From contig AP025179.1 of the NCBI GenBank assembly GCA_021654635.1, positions 6,282,451 to 6,346,450 of the forward strand: a stretch of 64,000 bases of DNA. The letters run 5' to 3'. Each line of letters starts with the position of its first letter. Within the stretch, counting starts at the first letter, position 1. The DNA comes from Mycobacterium kiyosense. Its GTDB lineage: Bacteria > Actinomycetota > Actinomycetes > Mycobacteriales > Mycobacteriaceae. The position numbers and the translations under genes were made by a program. The notes under the pieces were generated by a model, which was not told the origin of the DNA, searched no databases, and saw only the letters and a list, made by a program, of their open reading frames with translations. Below are positions 48,938 to 61,551 of this stretch, in pieces.

Positions 48938-51900
48938 CCCCCGCACCCCGGCAGGTGCAACCATCGCAGTCGCCGCCGCAGCGGCCGCCGCTGTCGCAAC
49001 CGAGGTCTGCGGTGCCACCACCGGGCCTACCGCCGCGGCCCGGCTGGACCCCGCACCAGCCGCCCCGCCCCGCCCCGCGCCGCCCGCGCCGCGCCGAACT
49101 GTCCGACGCCGCGCTGGTCAAACGCTCCTGGGGATGGCGTTCGCGACGCTGATCAGCCGGCTCACCGGCTTCGCCCGGATCGTGCTGCTGGCCGCGATCC
49201 TGGGTGCGGCGCTGTCCAGTTCGTTCTCGGTGGCCAACCAGCTGCCCAACCTGGTGGCCGCGCTGGTGCTGGAGGCCACGTTCACCGCCATCTTCGTGCC
49301 GGTGCTGGCCCGCGCCGAGCAGGACGACGCCGACGGCGGCGCGGCCTTCGTGCGCCGGCTGGTCACCCTGGCCACCGCCCTGCTGATCGTGGCCACCGCG
49401 CTGTCGGTGGCCGCCGCGCCGCTGCTGGTGCGGCTGATGCTGGGCCGCACCCCGGAGGTCAACGAGCCGCTGACCACCGCGTTCGCCTACCTGCTGCTGC
49501 CGCAGGTGCTGGTGTACGGCCTGTCCTCGGTGTTCATGGCGATCCTGAACACCCGCAACGTGTTCGGGCCGCCGGCCTGGGCGCCCGTCGTCAACAACAT
49601 CGTGGCCATTGCGACCCTGGGCGTTTATCTGGCGGTGCCGGGCGAGCTGTCCGTGGATCCGGTGCAGATGGGCAATCCCAAGCTGCTGGTGCTGGGGATC
49701 GGCACCACCCTGGGGGTGTTCGCGCAGACGGCGGTGCTGCTGGTGGCGATCGGCCGCGAACGCATCAGCCTGCGCCCGCTGTGGGGCATCGACGAGCGGC
49801 TCAAACGCTTCGGCACCATGGCCGCCGCGATGGTGCTGTACGTGCTGATCAGCCAGCTGGGTTTGGTGATCGGCAACCAGATCGCCAGCACGGCGGCCGC
49901 CTCCGGCCCGGCGATCTACAACTACACCTGGCTGGTGCTGATGCTGCCGTTCGGGATGATCGGCGTGACGGTGCTGACCGTGGTGATGCCGCGGCTGAGC
50001 CGTAACGCCGCGGCCGACGACATCCCGGCGGTGCTGGCCGATCTGTCGCTGGCCACCCGACTGACCATGATCACCCTGATCCCCGCGGTGGCGTTCATGA
50101 CCGTCGGCGGCCCGGCGATGGGCAGCGCGTTGTTCGCCTACGGGCATTTCGGCCAGGTCGACGCCGGATACCTGGGCGCGGCGATCGCGCTGTCCGCGTT
50201 CACGCTGATCCCCTACGCGCTGGTGCTGCTGCAGTTGCGGGTGTTCTACGCCCGCGAACAACCGTGGACACCGATCGTGGTCATCGTGGTGATCACCTCG
50301 GTCAAGGTCGCCGGCTCGATCGCCGCGCCGCATCTGACGTCCAACAAGCAGCTGGTGGCCGGATATCTGGGGACCGCCAACGGCCTGGGATTCCTGGCCG
50401 GCGCGGTGGTCGGGCACCTGCTGCTGCGGCGCAGCCTGCTCCCCAAGGGCGGCCGGTTGATCGGCCTCGGCGAGGTGCGCACCATCCTGGTGACCATCGC
50501 GGCCTCCCTGCTGGCCGGCCTGATCGCGCACGTCGCCGACCGGCTGCTGGGGATCGACCGGTTGACCGCCCACGGCGGCATCGGGTCGCTGCTGCGCCTG
50601 GCGGTGCTGGCGGTGATCATGGTGCCGATCCTGGCCGGGGTGCTGCTCGGCGCGCAGGTCCCCGAGGCACGCGCGGCCCTCGACGTGATCCGGCGCCGGC
50701 TGGGCACCCCGGATCGGGGGGCGGCCCCGCGCAGCACGACGGTTTCGTCCGGGCGGGCCCCGGTCACGTACCCTGAGCAAAGAAATGCGGCCCTGCCGGG
50801 CGATAACGCGGTCCGGGAGCCCATCCGGCGCGAACCCCCGGCGACCAGGGCCGGGCTAGCGAAAGGACCGGAGGTGACCGACCGCACACCGGACAGCGCC
50901 TCGTCCCCCCGCAGCGCCCAGGCGGGACAGGACCGGCCGCGGGCCGACGACTTCCAGCCCGACATCCCGCCCGCCGCGCACCGGGCTCCGTCGCGCGAGC
51001 AGGTCAACGGGGACGCCGCCGAAGCGCGAGCCGCGCTGCCGTTCGACGCTCCCCGCGAACGCGGACCCGAACCAGCGCCAGACGACGCCAACCTGGTTCC
51101 CGGCGCCCGCATCGCCAATGGCCGCTACCGGTTGCTGATCTCACACGGGGGCACGCCGCCCCTGCAGTTCTGGCAGGCGATGGACACCGCTTTGCACCGG
51201 CAGGTCGCACTCACCTTCGTCGACCCCGGGGGCGCCCTGCCCGAAGACGTCGTGCAGGAGATCCTGTCCCGCACGCTGCGGCTGAGCCGCATCGACAAGC
51301 CCGGCATCGCCCGGATACTCGACGTCGTCCACACCGGCTCCGGCGGGCTGGTGGTCGCCGAGTGGATCCGCGGCGGCTCTCTGCAGGAGGTCGCCGACAC
51401 GTCGCCGTCCCCGGTGGGGGCGATCCGGGCCATGCAGTCGCTGGCCGCCGCCGCCGACGCCGCCCACCGCGCCGGTGTCGCGCTGTCCATCGACCACCCC
51501 AGCCGGGTTCGCCTCAGCATCGACGGCGACGTGGTGCTGGCCTTCCCGGCGACCATGCCCGACGCCAACCCGCAGGACGACATCCGCGGAATCGGCGCCT
51601 CGCTGTACGCCCTGCTGGTCAACCGGTGGCCGCTGCCGGAGACCGGGGCACGCAGCGGATTGGCGCCGGCCGAACGGGATGCGAACGGGCAGGCCGTCGA
51701 ACCGACCGTCGTGGACCGCGACATCCCGTTCCAGATTTCCGCGGTCGCCGTTCGATCCGTTCAGGAAGACGGCGGAATACGAAGCGCCTCAACACTTTTG
51801 AACCTGCTGCAGCAGGCGACAGCGGTGGCCGATCGCACCGAGGTGCTCAGCCCGATCGCCGAACCACCCGCCCCGGCGTCGCCGCGCCGGTCCACCGGGC

Positions 51901-52566
51901 GGGGCGACGAAACCTACTCGCGGCGCCGCCGCAACCTGCTGATCGGCCTGGGTGCGGGCGCGATCGTCCTGGTGGTGGCGCTGGTGGTGCTCGCCTCGGT
52001 GGTCAGCAAGATCTTCGGCGACGTCGGCAACGGACTCAAGGGCGAGCAGCTGGGCTTGAACAACAACCCGCCGTCGTCGGCAACGGAGACACCCGGCCCC
52101 ACCGCACCGTCGGGCAGCACGGTCAAGCCCACCAAAGTCACCGTCTTCTCCCCAGGCGGCGACGCCGACAACCCCGGTGACGCAGCCAACGCGATCGACG
52201 GCAATCCGGCCACCTCCTGGCAGACCGACACCTACACCGACCCGGTGCCGTTCCCCGGCTTCAAGAGCGGCGTCGGACTGCTGCTGCAGCTGCCCAAGCC
52301 GACGGTGGTCGGCGCGGTCACCATCGACATCTCCAGCACCGGCACCAAAGGTGGAGATCCGCTCGTCGTCGTCGCCGAACCCGTCGCGGCTGGAAGACAC
52401 CACCGTGCTGACCCCGGCCACCGCGCTCAAAGCCGGCCACAACACGATTGCGGTCAAAGCGTCCGCACCGACGTCGAACCTGCTGGTGTGGATTTCCACC
52501 CTGGGCACCACCGACGGCAAGAGCCGCGCCGACATCTCCGAGATCACCATCCAAGCCGCTTCCTGA
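48934..52566 (+). CDS. murJ: Lipid II flippase MurJ (MviN) with pseudokinase and extracellular domains (two frameshifts)
   Basis: ATG 48934 (overlapping the previous stop) gives a Pro-rich cytosolic tail ending ELSDAALVKRSWG; the protein then continues MAFATLISRLTGFARIV one frame away because a G-run at 49130-49133 has four G where five fit. About 14 membrane helices (MATE/MurJ fold) follow to about 50700, then a pseudokinase domain (from VPGARIANGRYRLL; no HRD or DFG), a membrane helix (IVLVVALVVLASVV) and a C-terminal beta domain. Near 52347-52351 an extra base shifts the end; the correct tail (LVWISTLGTTDGK to ITIQAAS) is in the other frame. Net length 1210. MurJ flips lipid II; in M. tuberculosis the pseudokinase is phosphorylated by PknB and binds FhaA. 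Confidence 0.92.
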
Positions 52567-52602
52567 AGTGCTCGGCGTGCGCCGATTGGTTACTGTCCGG
52601 CG

Positions 52603-53256
52603 GTGGCATTCCGGCAGGGCGCGCGGCGGCGCAGCGACGCCGAACTGCTGACCGCGCACGCGGCCGGCGACCGCCACGCCTTCGCTGAACTGTTCGCCCG
52701 CCACCACCGACCGCTGTACCGGTTGGCGCGGCTGACCAGCCTCAACGCCGAGGACGCTGACGACGCGCTGCAGGAGGCGATGCTGTCTGCGCACCGCGGT
52801 GCCGGCTCGTTCCGTCATGACGCGCAGGTCGGTTCGTGGTTGCACCGCATCGTGCTCAACGCCTGCCTGGACCGGATACGCCGCAGCAAAGCGCGGCCGG
52901 CGGTCCCGCTGCGCGAGGACTACCCGGCCGCCGACCGCACGGCGCAGGCCGACACCGCGATCGTCGTGCAGCGGGCACTGATGCGGCTGCCGATCGAGCA
53001 GCGGGCCGCGGTGGTCGCCGTCGACATGCACGGCTACTCGGTCGCCGAGACCGCCGCGCTGCTGGGAGTGGCCGAAGGCACCGTCAAGAGCCGGTGCTCG
53101 CGCGCGCGGGCACGGTTGGCCCGGTTGCTGGGATACCTGGACGCCGGCGCGCCGGGCCTGCCGGGCAGTGCCGGCGCCGAACCGAGCATGACGCACACTG
53201 GGGCGGATGAGTCCCGCCGAGAATCACGCCGATCCGGAACCGCCGCCGACGGTTGA
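52603..53256 (+). CDS. sigM: ECF sigma factor SigM
   Basis: 217 residues from GTG 52603 (MAFRQGARRRSDAELLTAHA). Sigma-70 region 2 (DADDALQEAMLSAHR) and region 4 (LPIEQRAAVVAVDMHGYSVA, then EGTVKSRCSRARARL) are clear. It overlaps rsmA by 50 bases, which couples it to its anti-sigma factor. In M. tuberculosis SigM activates Esx genes (EsxEF, EsxT/U) and represses some PDIM genes. Confidence 0.94.
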   Translation: MAFRQGARRRSDAELLTAHAAGDRHAFAELFARHHRPLYRLARLTSLNAEDADDALQEAMLSAHRGAGSFRHDAQVGSWLHRIVLNACLDRIRRSKARPAVPLREDYPAADRTAQADTAIVVQRALMRLPIEQRAAVVAVDMHGYSVAETAALLGVAEGTVKSRCSRARARLARLLGYLDAGAPGLPGSAGAEPSMTHTGADESRRESRRSGTAADG

Positions 53257-53926
53257 GCAGCTCGCCGACCTGCAGGCCGGACTGCTCGACGACGACACCG
53301 CCGCGGCCGTCCGCGCCCGGATCCGCACCGACCCGCAGGCCGCCGCGTCGCTGCAGGCGCTGCAGCAGGTGCAGCGCGACCTCGCCGCACTGGCCGCCGC
53401 GCCCGCGCCCGAGGCTCCCCCGCAGGTTGTCGGCGACATCTCCGCTGCGCTGCGCGCCCCCCGTGCCGCACACGCGTTGCGGCCACCGATGCGTCCTCTC
53501 CGACTCGTCGCCGGCGTGCTCGGTTGCGCCGCCGTGCTGGCCGCCATCGGCGTGGGCACCGCCGCGCTGCTGCGGTCGCCCTCCTCCGATTCGCGAACCG
53601 AACCGACCGCGAACCACATCACCGTCTCCACGCCCGTCCCGGTGATTCCGCTGTCGGACCCGGAGATCATCGCCTTGACGCACCGCCCACCGGACTTCGG
53701 CGCGCTGGGCAACCCCGCGCAACGCGCGTCGTGCCTGGGTGGGCTGGGCTACCCGGCGGCCACCGAGATCCTGGGAGCGCAACCGGTCGAGGTCAATGCC
53801 CGCCCGGGGGTGCTGCTGGTCATGCCCGGCGACACGCCAGACACCGTGACCGCCTACGCGGTGGCATTGAACTGCAGCGCCGCCGACACCGGGCTGCTGG
53901 CCACCACCACCATTCCGCGTGCCTGA
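53207..53926 (+). CDS. rsmA: Anti-sigma factor RsmA of SigM
   Basis: 239 residues. The N-terminal 60 residues ([14 protein letters not shown]) are a cytosolic sigma-binding helical part; a membrane helix lies at about 100-122 ([18 protein letters not shown]); the C-terminal part ([14 protein letters not shown]) is extracytoplasmic. ATG 53207 lies inside sigM. It holds SigM at the membrane until released, by analogy to other ECF pairs. Same place as Rv3912. Confidence 0.9.
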   Translation: MSPAENHADPEPPPTVEQLADLQAGLLDDDTAAAVRARIRTDPQAAASLQALQQVQRDLAALAAAPAPEAPPQVVGDISAALRAPRAAHALRPPMRPLRLVAGVLGCAAVLAAIGVGTAALLRSPSSDSRTEPTANHITVSTPVPVIPLSDPEIIALTHRPPDFGALGNPAQRASCLGGLGYPAATEILGAQPVEVNARPGVLLVMPGDTPDTVTAYAVALNCSAADTGLLATTTIPRA

Positions 53927-54045
53927 CCGGTTGCGCCGGGTGTCGCGTGCGATGGCCGGGAACACCACTGCCTAGGCTGGCGTTCGTAGACTTTGCAGAT
54001 CCATCTCGACATCGAAGATTCAGGCCCCGCCCGCGAAAGGCCCGC

Positions 54046-55032
54046 ATGCCCGCTTCAGACACCATCCACGACGTGATCATCATCGGTTCCGGTCCCGCCG
54101 GCTACACCGCGGCTCTGTACACCGCGCGTGCTCAGCTCAAGCCGCTGGTCTTCGAGGGGACCTCGTTCGGGGGGGCGCTGATGACCACGACCGAAGTGGA
54201 GAACTACCCGGGTTTCCGGGACGGCATCACCGGCCCGGAGTTGATGGATCAGATGCGCGAGCAGGCCCTGCGCTTCGGCGCCGACCTGCGGATGGAAGAC
54301 GTCGAATCGGTGTCGCTGCGCGGCCCGGTCAAATCCGTGGTCACCGCCGAAGGCGAGACGTTCCGGGCCCGCGCGGTGATCCTGGCGATGGGCGCCGCGG
54401 CCCGCTACCTGCAGGTACCCGGCGAGCAGGAATTGCTGGGCCGCGGGGTGAGTTCGTGTGCCACTTGCGACGGCTTCTTCTTCCGCGACCAGGACATCGC
54501 CGTGATCGGCGGCGGCGACTCCGCGATGGAAGAGGCCACCTTCCTGACCCGCTTCGCCCGCAGCGTCACCCTGGTGCACCGGCGCGAGGAATTCCGCGCG
54601 TCGAAGATCATGCTCGAGCGCGCGCAGACCAACGACAAGATCACCATCCTCACCAACAAGGCCGTGCTCGGTGTCGACGGCGACACGACGGTTACCGGGC
54701 TGCGGCTGCAGGACACCGTGACCGGCGAAACGTCCACGCTGCCGGTGACCGGTGTGTTCGTGGCGATCGGCCACGAACCGCGCTCGGCTCTGGTGCGCGA
54801 TGCCGTCGACGTCGATCCGGACGGCTACGTGCTGGTCCGGGGCCGCACCACCAGTACCTCGCTGGAAGGTGTGTTCGCGGCCGGGGACCTGGTGGACCGC
54901 ACCTACCGGCAGGCGGTCACCGCCGCCGGCAGCGGCTGCGCCGCCGCGATCGACGCCGAACGCTGGCTCGCCGAGCACGAAGCGGCGGGAGAGGCCGACA
55001 GTACCGACACCCTGATTGGAGCAAAGCGATGA
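54046..55032 (+). CDS. trxB: Thioredoxin reductase
   Basis: 328 residues from ATG 54046 ([20 protein letters not shown]). FAD-binding GSGPAG (14-19), the redox pair C138-A-T-C141, the NADPH site [12 protein letters not shown], and the C-terminal FAD motif [14 protein letters not shown]. It uses NADPH to reduce thioredoxin. Its TGA overlaps the trxC ATG. Confidence 0.97.
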   Translation: MPASDTIHDVIIIGSGPAGYTAALYTARAQLKPLVFEGTSFGGALMTTTEVENYPGFRDGITGPELMDQMREQALRFGADLRMEDVESVSLRGPVKSVVTAEGETFRARAVILAMGAAARYLQVPGEQELLGRGVSSCATCDGFFFRDQDIAVIGGGDSAMEEATFLTRFARSVTLVHRREEFRASKIMLERAQTNDKITILTNKAVLGVDGDTTVTGLRLQDTVTGETSTLPVTGVFVAIGHEPRSALVRDAVDVDPDGYVLVRGRTTSTSLEGVFAAGDLVDRTYRQAVTAAGSGCAAAIDAERWLAEHEAAGEADSTDTLIGAKR

Positions 55033-55379
55033 GCGACGCCGAAAAGTCGGGAACCATCGAGGTTTCCGACGCCTCCTTCCCCACCGACGTGTTGTCCAGC
55101 GACAAGCCGGTGCTGGTGGACTTCTGGGCCACCTGGTGCGGGCCGTGCAAGATGGTGGCCCCGGTGCTCGAGGAGATCGCCACCGAGCGGTCGGCGCAAC
55201 TGACGGTGGCCAAGCTGGACGTGGACGCCAACCCCGAGACGGCGCGTGATTTCCAGGTGGTGTCGATCCCCACCATGATCCTGTTCAAAGACGGTGAACC
55301 GGTGAAGCGGATCGTCGGCGCCAAGGGCAAGGCGGCGCTGCTGCGCGAGTTGTCCGACGCTGTTCCGGGCCTGGGATAG
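55029..55379 (+). CDS. trxC: Thioredoxin
   Basis: 116 residues from ATG 55029, overlapping trxB by four bases. Active site WCGPC (C37, C40), the cis-Pro loop VSIPTMILF, and [11 protein letters not shown] are standard. Partner of the preceding trxB product; it keeps cytosolic disulfides reduced. It matches Rv3914 (TrxC, also called MPT46). Confidence 0.97.
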   Translation: MSDAEKSGTIEVSDASFPTDVLSSDKPVLVDFWATWCGPCKMVAPVLEEIATERSAQLTVAKLDVDANPETARDFQVVSIPTMILFKDGEPVKRIVGAKGKAALLRELSDAVPGLG

Positions 55380-55435
55380 CCCGGCCCCGGTCCACCCCGC
55401 GCCCGGCCCCGATGGCCGCGCGTTTTTGCAGAAAC

Positions 55436-55459
55436 AAGCCCCCGACTGGCCTGGGGTTT
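55436..55459 (+). terminator. Possible Rho-independent terminator after trxC
   Basis: AAGCCCC (55436-55442) pairs with GGGGTTT (55453-55459) with one G-T pair, a 10-base loop and TTTTCCC after. It lies 57 bases after the trxC stop and before cwlM, so it would separate the two transcripts. Confidence 0.45.
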
Positions 55460-55546
55460 TCCCGATCCGGCCGAGGATCTGCGACAATACGAGTTAATTG
55501 CGCTGCTTTTGGCGGCGATGTCAATTAGTCCCGGAGGACCCTTGGT

Positions 55547-56767
55547 ATGCCGAGTCCGCGCCGCGAAGACGGCGACGCGCTGCGCTGTGGGGACCGCGGC
55601 GCAGCTGTCACCGAAATCCGGGCGGCGCTGGCCGCGCTGGGAATGCTGGACGGCTCCGACGAGGATCTGACCACCGGTCGGCACGTCGCGGTCGAGGTGT
55701 TCGACGAAGAGCTCGACCATGCGGTCCGCGCCTTCCAGCAGCATCGCGGACTGTTGGTGGACGGGATCGTCGGCGAGGCCACCTACCGCGCGTTGAAGGA
55801 AGCCTCCTACCGCCTCGGCGCGCGCACCCTGTACCACCAGTTCGGTGCCCCGCTGTACGGGGACGACGTCGCCACCCTGCAGGCCCGCCTGCAGGACCTC
55901 GGGTTCTACACAGGTTTGGTGGACGGGCATTTCGGCTTGCAGACCCACAACGCGCTGATGTCCTACCAACGCGAGTACGGCATGGCCGCCGACGGGATAT
56001 GCGGCCCAGAAACGTTGCGCTCCTTGTATTTTCTCAGCTCACGCGTCAGCGGCGGTTCGCCGCACGCGATCCGCGAGGAGGAGCTGGTGCGCCGCTCGGG
56101 GCCCAAGCTGTCGGGCAAGCGCATCATCATCGATCCGGGCCGCGGCGGCAACGACCACGGTCTGATCACCTACGGCCCGGCCGGACCGATCAGCGAAGCA
56201 GACGTGCTGTGGGACTTGGCAAGTCGCCTCGAAGGTCGGATGACAGCCATCGGCATGGAGACGTTCCGGTCTCGGCCGCACGACCACAGCCCGTCGGATG
56301 CCGAGCGCGCCGCGATCGCCAATTCCGTTGGCGCCGACCTGATGATCAGCCTGCGTTGTGAAACCCAGGCCAGCCCTTCGGCCAACGGCGTGGCCTCGTT
56401 CCACTTCGGCAACTCGCACGGCTCGGTATCCACCATCGGCCGCAATCTCGCCGACTTCATTCAGCGAGAAGTGGTGGCCCGCACCGGATTACGGGACTGC
56501 CGGGTGCACGGCCGGACGTGGGATCTGTTGCGGCTCACCAGGATGCCCACCGTGCAGGTCGATGTCGGTTACATCACCAATCCCCGCGACCGCGAAATGC
56601 TGATCACCACCCAGACGCGTGACGCGATCGCCGAGGGAATTCTGGCCGCGGTCAAAAGGCTCTACCTGCTGGGCAAGAACGACCGGCCCACCGGTACGTT
56701 CACGTTTGCCGAGCTGTTGGCGCACGAACTGTCCGTCGAGCGGGCGAGCCGCATCACCGGCTCCTGA
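55547..56767 (+). CDS. cwlM: CwlM, amidase-like regulator of MurA
   Basis: 406 residues from ATG 55547. Two peptidoglycan-binding repeats (about 20-80 and 100-170, e.g. LQARLQDLGFYTGLVDGHFG) are followed by an Amidase_3-like domain (KRIIIDPGRGGNDHG; later VQVDVGYITNPRDREML). In M. tuberculosis CwlM is cytosolic, is phosphorylated by PknB and then stimulates MurA, so it controls precursor synthesis rather than cleaving cell wall. Length equals that of M. tuberculosis. Confidence 0.95.
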   Translation: MPSPRREDGDALRCGDRGAAVTEIRAALAALGMLDGSDEDLTTGRHVAVEVFDEELDHAVRAFQQHRGLLVDGIVGEATYRALKEASYRLGARTLYHQFGAPLYGDDVATLQARLQDLGFYTGLVDGHFGLQTHNALMSYQREYGMAADGICGPETLRSLYFLSSRVSGGSPHAIREEELVRRSGPKLSGKRIIIDPGRGGNDHGLITYGPAGPISEADVLWDLASRLEGRMTAIGMETFRSRPHDHSPSDAERAAIANSVGADLMISLRCETQASPSANGVASFHFGNSHGSVSTIGRNLADFIQREVVARTGLRDCRVHGRTWDLLRLTRMPTVQVDVGYITNPRDREMLITTQTRDAIAEGILAAVKRLYLLGKNDRPTGTFTFAELLAHELSVERASRITGS

Positions 56768-56790
56768 CCCCTGCTAGTCCGAGGGGTTTT
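56767..56790 (+). terminator. Rho-independent terminator after cwlM
   Basis: ACCCCT (56767-56772) pairs with AGGGGT (56782-56787), loop of nine bases, then TTT. It begins at the last base of the cwlM stop and overlaps the 3' end of the convergent Rv3916c-like gene. Confidence 0.6.
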
Positions 56791-57556
56791 CGCACTCCTG
56801 CGGCGCGCGTAGCACGTTGCCCGTCGCACTCCCCGCCGATGCCGCGCCGACCGGTTGCTCGAGCTGAGCGTTTTCCAGCAGCCGCTCCAGCGCCGCCTCG
56901 ACTTCGGCCTTCCAGCCCAGCCCCTTGTCCAGCTCCAGCCGCAGCCGCGGGAAGTACGGGTGCGGTGCCACCACCACGAATCCGACGTCGATCAGGAAGT
57001 CCGCGTCGATGATGCAGTTCTCGACGGAGCAGTCGTTGAGCGCTTCGAGCACCGGCCGGATGTCCTCGTCGATCGGCTCGCGCAGCTCAGTGGCCGCCTC
57101 GGTTCTACCGAAGGCCTCGAGGGCACGCACACCACGACGCACCAGTTCGTCGATGACCCCGGTGATCAGCTGGTCCGGGAGGTCACCCATGACGTCGGCG
57201 TGGGCCTGGCCACGCTCGATGCCCATCGACGTCAGCAGCACCGCGTCGGCCGATACCGGCGCGGTGGGAAATCGGTGCGCGCGGGGCACCGCTCGCGGCG
57301 GGGCGTAGAGGACGTAGCCGACCACCGGCGGTTCGGCTTGGCTGCGCTCGTCGGGGATCGCGGTAGCGACCTGCCCGCACGAACCCCACTCCAGCATCAC
57401 CATGGACAGCCACGCTTCTTTTTCGAATTCGGGGTCGGCCAAGTGGTCGTCTTTGCCCAGGGTCGCCGGATCGACTTCCCAGAAGACGCAGCGGCGCGCA
57501 TGCTTGGGGAGTTGCTCGAAGGCTTCGAGCCGCAGCGCTGAAATCCGAGCTGACAC
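56774..57556 (-). CDS. Conserved protein of unknown function (Rv3916c-like)
   Basis: 260 residues from GTG 57556 (VSARISALRLEAFEQLPKHA), the start best matching the M. tuberculosis protein. Conserved blocks are RRCVFWEVDP, SMVMLEWGSCGQVA, IIDADFLIDVGFVVVAPHPY and FPRLRLELD. A GNAT-like acyltransferase fold is plausible (alpha/beta with a C-terminal VVAPHPYFPRLRLEL strand-loop), but no clear acetyl-CoA loop is seen. It stays next to parB in actinobacteria, which suggests an oriC-proximal role. Confidence 0.8.
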   Translation of the reverse strand: MSARISALRLEAFEQLPKHARRCVFWEVDPATLGKDDHLADPEFEKEAWLSMVMLEWGSCGQVATAIPDERSQAEPPVVGYVLYAPPRAVPRAHRFPTAPVSADAVLLTSMGIERGQAHADVMGDLPDQLITGVIDELVRRGVRALEAFGRTEAATELREPIDEDIRPVLEALNDCSVENCIIDADFLIDVGFVVVAPHPYFPRLRLELDKGLGWKAEVEAALERLLENAQLEQPVGAASAGSATGNVLRAPQECENPSD

Positions 57557-57987
57557 TAGTCTCCTGGCCTCCGTGCGATGCTCAAGACCCTCAAACCCAT
57601 AAGCCCCACTCCTGTGCGGGCCGGTCCGGCTCGCGTCGTCGCAAGGCCCGCGGTCCGCGGCGTCTCGCGCTGTTGCACTGCGATCCCCCGGCGACCACTT
57701 GCTCCGGGCTGTACACCGGAGGTGCGCCGGCAACCCTTCCAGGATAGGGAGTCGGTGCGGATCGGGCCAGTGGTGGCCCGCCCACCACGCAGGGCATGGC
57801 GAGTGAGCCGCCCACCACAGCCGGGCACCGCCGGGATCGCCGTGCGGCAAGGCCGGCGATTCCCGAAATAGGTTGCTGCATAACGGATCTGCTGTAGGTG
57901 CGGTCGCCTGACAGGGGCAGTCCCACGGCGCGACGTCGGCTTGGTGTCACAGTGACGTAATTACACGATGTGGTGGGTCGTGCCAGT
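57557..57987. other. Intergenic region parB / Rv3916c-like
   Basis: 431 bases downstream of parB and upstream of the Rv3916c-like gene (both minus). No convincing gene. GTCAC-A-GTGAC at 57946-57956 is the only clear inverted repeat; parts around 57870-57900 (CATAACGGATCTGC) are AT-richer and may hold a promoter. Confidence 0.5.
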
Positions 57988-58977
57988 TCAGCCTTGCTTC
58001 GCGGTCATCAGGTCGATGATCCGCTGCAGATCGTCGACGGAGCCGAACTCGACGACGATCTTGCCCTTCCGTTTGCCGAGTGCGACCGTGACCCGGGTGT
58101 CGAAGGCGTTCGACAGCCGCTCAGCAACGTCCTGCAGTCCTGGCATCTGAATCGGTTTGCGACGCGGCTGGGTCGGCGTGGCACCGTCACCGCGGTTGGC
58201 CAGCGTGACCGCCTCTTCGGTGGCACGCACCGAAAGACCTTCCGCCACGATCCGGCTCGCGAGTTCCTCCTGCGCGTCCGGCCCCGACTCCAGCGACAGC
58301 AAGGCGCGAGCATGCCCCGCGGACAGCACCCCCGCGGCGACCCGCCGCTGCACCGGGATCGGCAACTTGAGCAACCGGATCATGTTGGTGATCAACGGTC
58401 GCGACCGGCCGATGCGGGCGGCCAGTTCGTCGTGGGTGACACCGAACTCGTCCAACAATTGCTGATAGGCCGCCGCCTCTTCCAACGGGTTCAGCTGCAC
58501 CCGGTGAATGTTTTCCAGCAATGCGTCGCGCAACAGGTTGTCGTCACCGGTCTCGCGCACGATGGCGGGCAGGGTGGCCAGGCCGGCAGCTTGCGCCGCC
58601 CGCCACCGCCGCTCCCCCCATCACGATCTGGTAATGCGCGCCGCTCGCCGAAGCCGGCACCGCGCGCACCACGATCGGCTGCAACAAGCCGAACTCGCGG
58701 ATCGAGTGCACCAGTTCGGAGAGGGCTTCGTCGTCGAACACCTGCCGGGGCTGCCGCGGGTTGGGCTCGATGTCCGACGGCGCGATCTCGCGGTACACCG
58801 CGCCCATCGCGGTGGCGTCGGGCAGCGGCCCGCCGATCACCACGTCGGCGGCCGCGGACCCCATCCGCGGCCCGAAGCTCGACGGTCCCGAATCACCTTC
58901 AGCTGGGCCGGTCGGAATCAACGACGCCAAGCCGCGGGGCCGAGGCCGCCTTTCCTGCGCGACGGGTTCGTCATTCG

Positions 58978-58981
<4 letters not shown>
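57988..58981 (-). CDS. parB: Chromosome partitioning protein ParB (one frameshift)
   Basis: ATG 58981 overlaps the parA stop and gives [20 protein letters not shown]. Box I of the CTPase domain (PNPRQPR) and box II begin in this frame; at [14 protein letters not shown] the frame breaks because a run of six G (C at 58614-58619 on plus) should be five. The other frame holds [14 protein letters not shown] (box III), the parS-binding HTH and the C-terminal dimer domain ([17 protein letters not shown]). Corrected length is about 330. ParB loads on parS, spreads as a CTP-dependent clamp and works with ParA. Two parS sites lie close by. Confidence 0.93.
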
Positions 58982-60848
<1,867 letters not shown>

Positions 60849-60877
60849 TCACCGCGCGATCACGGTTGACAGTCGAG

Positions 60878-61432
60878 TCAGTCACGCAAGACGACGACGC
60901 GGCGTGACGGCTCCGCGCCCTCGCTCTCGCTGTGCACGCCGGCGACCGCAGCGACGGCGTCGTGCACGATCTTGCGCTCGAACGGCGTCATCGGCGACAA
61001 CGCTTCGCGCTCGCCCGTCTCGGCCACCCGCCGCGCCACCTTGTCGCCGAGCGCCGCCAGCTCTTCACGGCGCCGACGACGCCAGCTCGCAATGTCCAGC
61101 ATCAGCCGGCTGCGCACTCCGGTCTTCTGATGCACCGCCAGCCGGGTCAGCTCCTGCAGTGCGTCGAGAACCTCTCCCCCACGGCCGACCAACTTGTTGA
61201 GGTCATCGCTGCCGTCGATGCTCACGACGGCCCGGTTGCCCTCGACATCCAGGTCGATGTCGCCGTCGAAATCCAGTAGATCCAACAGCTCTTCCAGGTA
61301 GTCGCCGGCAATCTCACCCTCGGCTACCAGACGCTCTTCCAGGTCGTCACCCTCGCCGACGGATTCCGCTGGGGAGTCGGTCTGCTCGTCTTGGGTGTCG
61401 GTGTCGAGTTCGGTGGTGTCCGCTTCCGTCAT
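60878..61432 (-). CDS. jag: RNA-binding protein Jag (KhpB-like, KH + R3H)
   Basis: 184 residues from ATG 61432 (MTEADTTELDTDTQ); a longer frame from 61468 exists but GGGGAAAG is placed for this ATG. An acidic N-terminus precedes a Jag-type KH domain (VVSIDGSDDLNKLVGRGGEV) and an R3H domain (EREALSPMTPFERKIVHD). KhpB/Jag binds RNA and is linked to cell-wall growth; the neighbour yidC is conserved in most bacteria. It matches Rv3920c. Confidence 0.92.
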   Translation of the reverse strand: MTEADTTELDTDTQDEQTDSPAESVGEGDDLEERLVAEGEIAGDYLEELLDLLDFDGDIDLDVEGNRAVVSIDGSDDLNKLVGRGGEVLDALQELTRLAVHQKTGVRSRLMLDIASWRRRRREELAALGDKVARRVAETGEREALSPMTPFERKIVHDAVAAVAGVHSESEGAEPSRRVVVLRD

Positions 61433-61551
61433 CGCTTTCTTTCCCCTCATCCAGGAATTGGTGGTCACACGGCGTTACGCCGCGAGGTCTTCCTCGGTAC
61501 TACTCGGCCCGCCCGGCGGCGTAGGACTCAGCTGGTCCGCGGGCGGCAGCC

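Noticed and set aside
48756..50780. Long His/Gln/Arg-rich open frame opposite murJ
   Set aside because: Antisense to membrane helices of MurJ; the repetitive His/Gln composition is typical of a GC-rich shadow.
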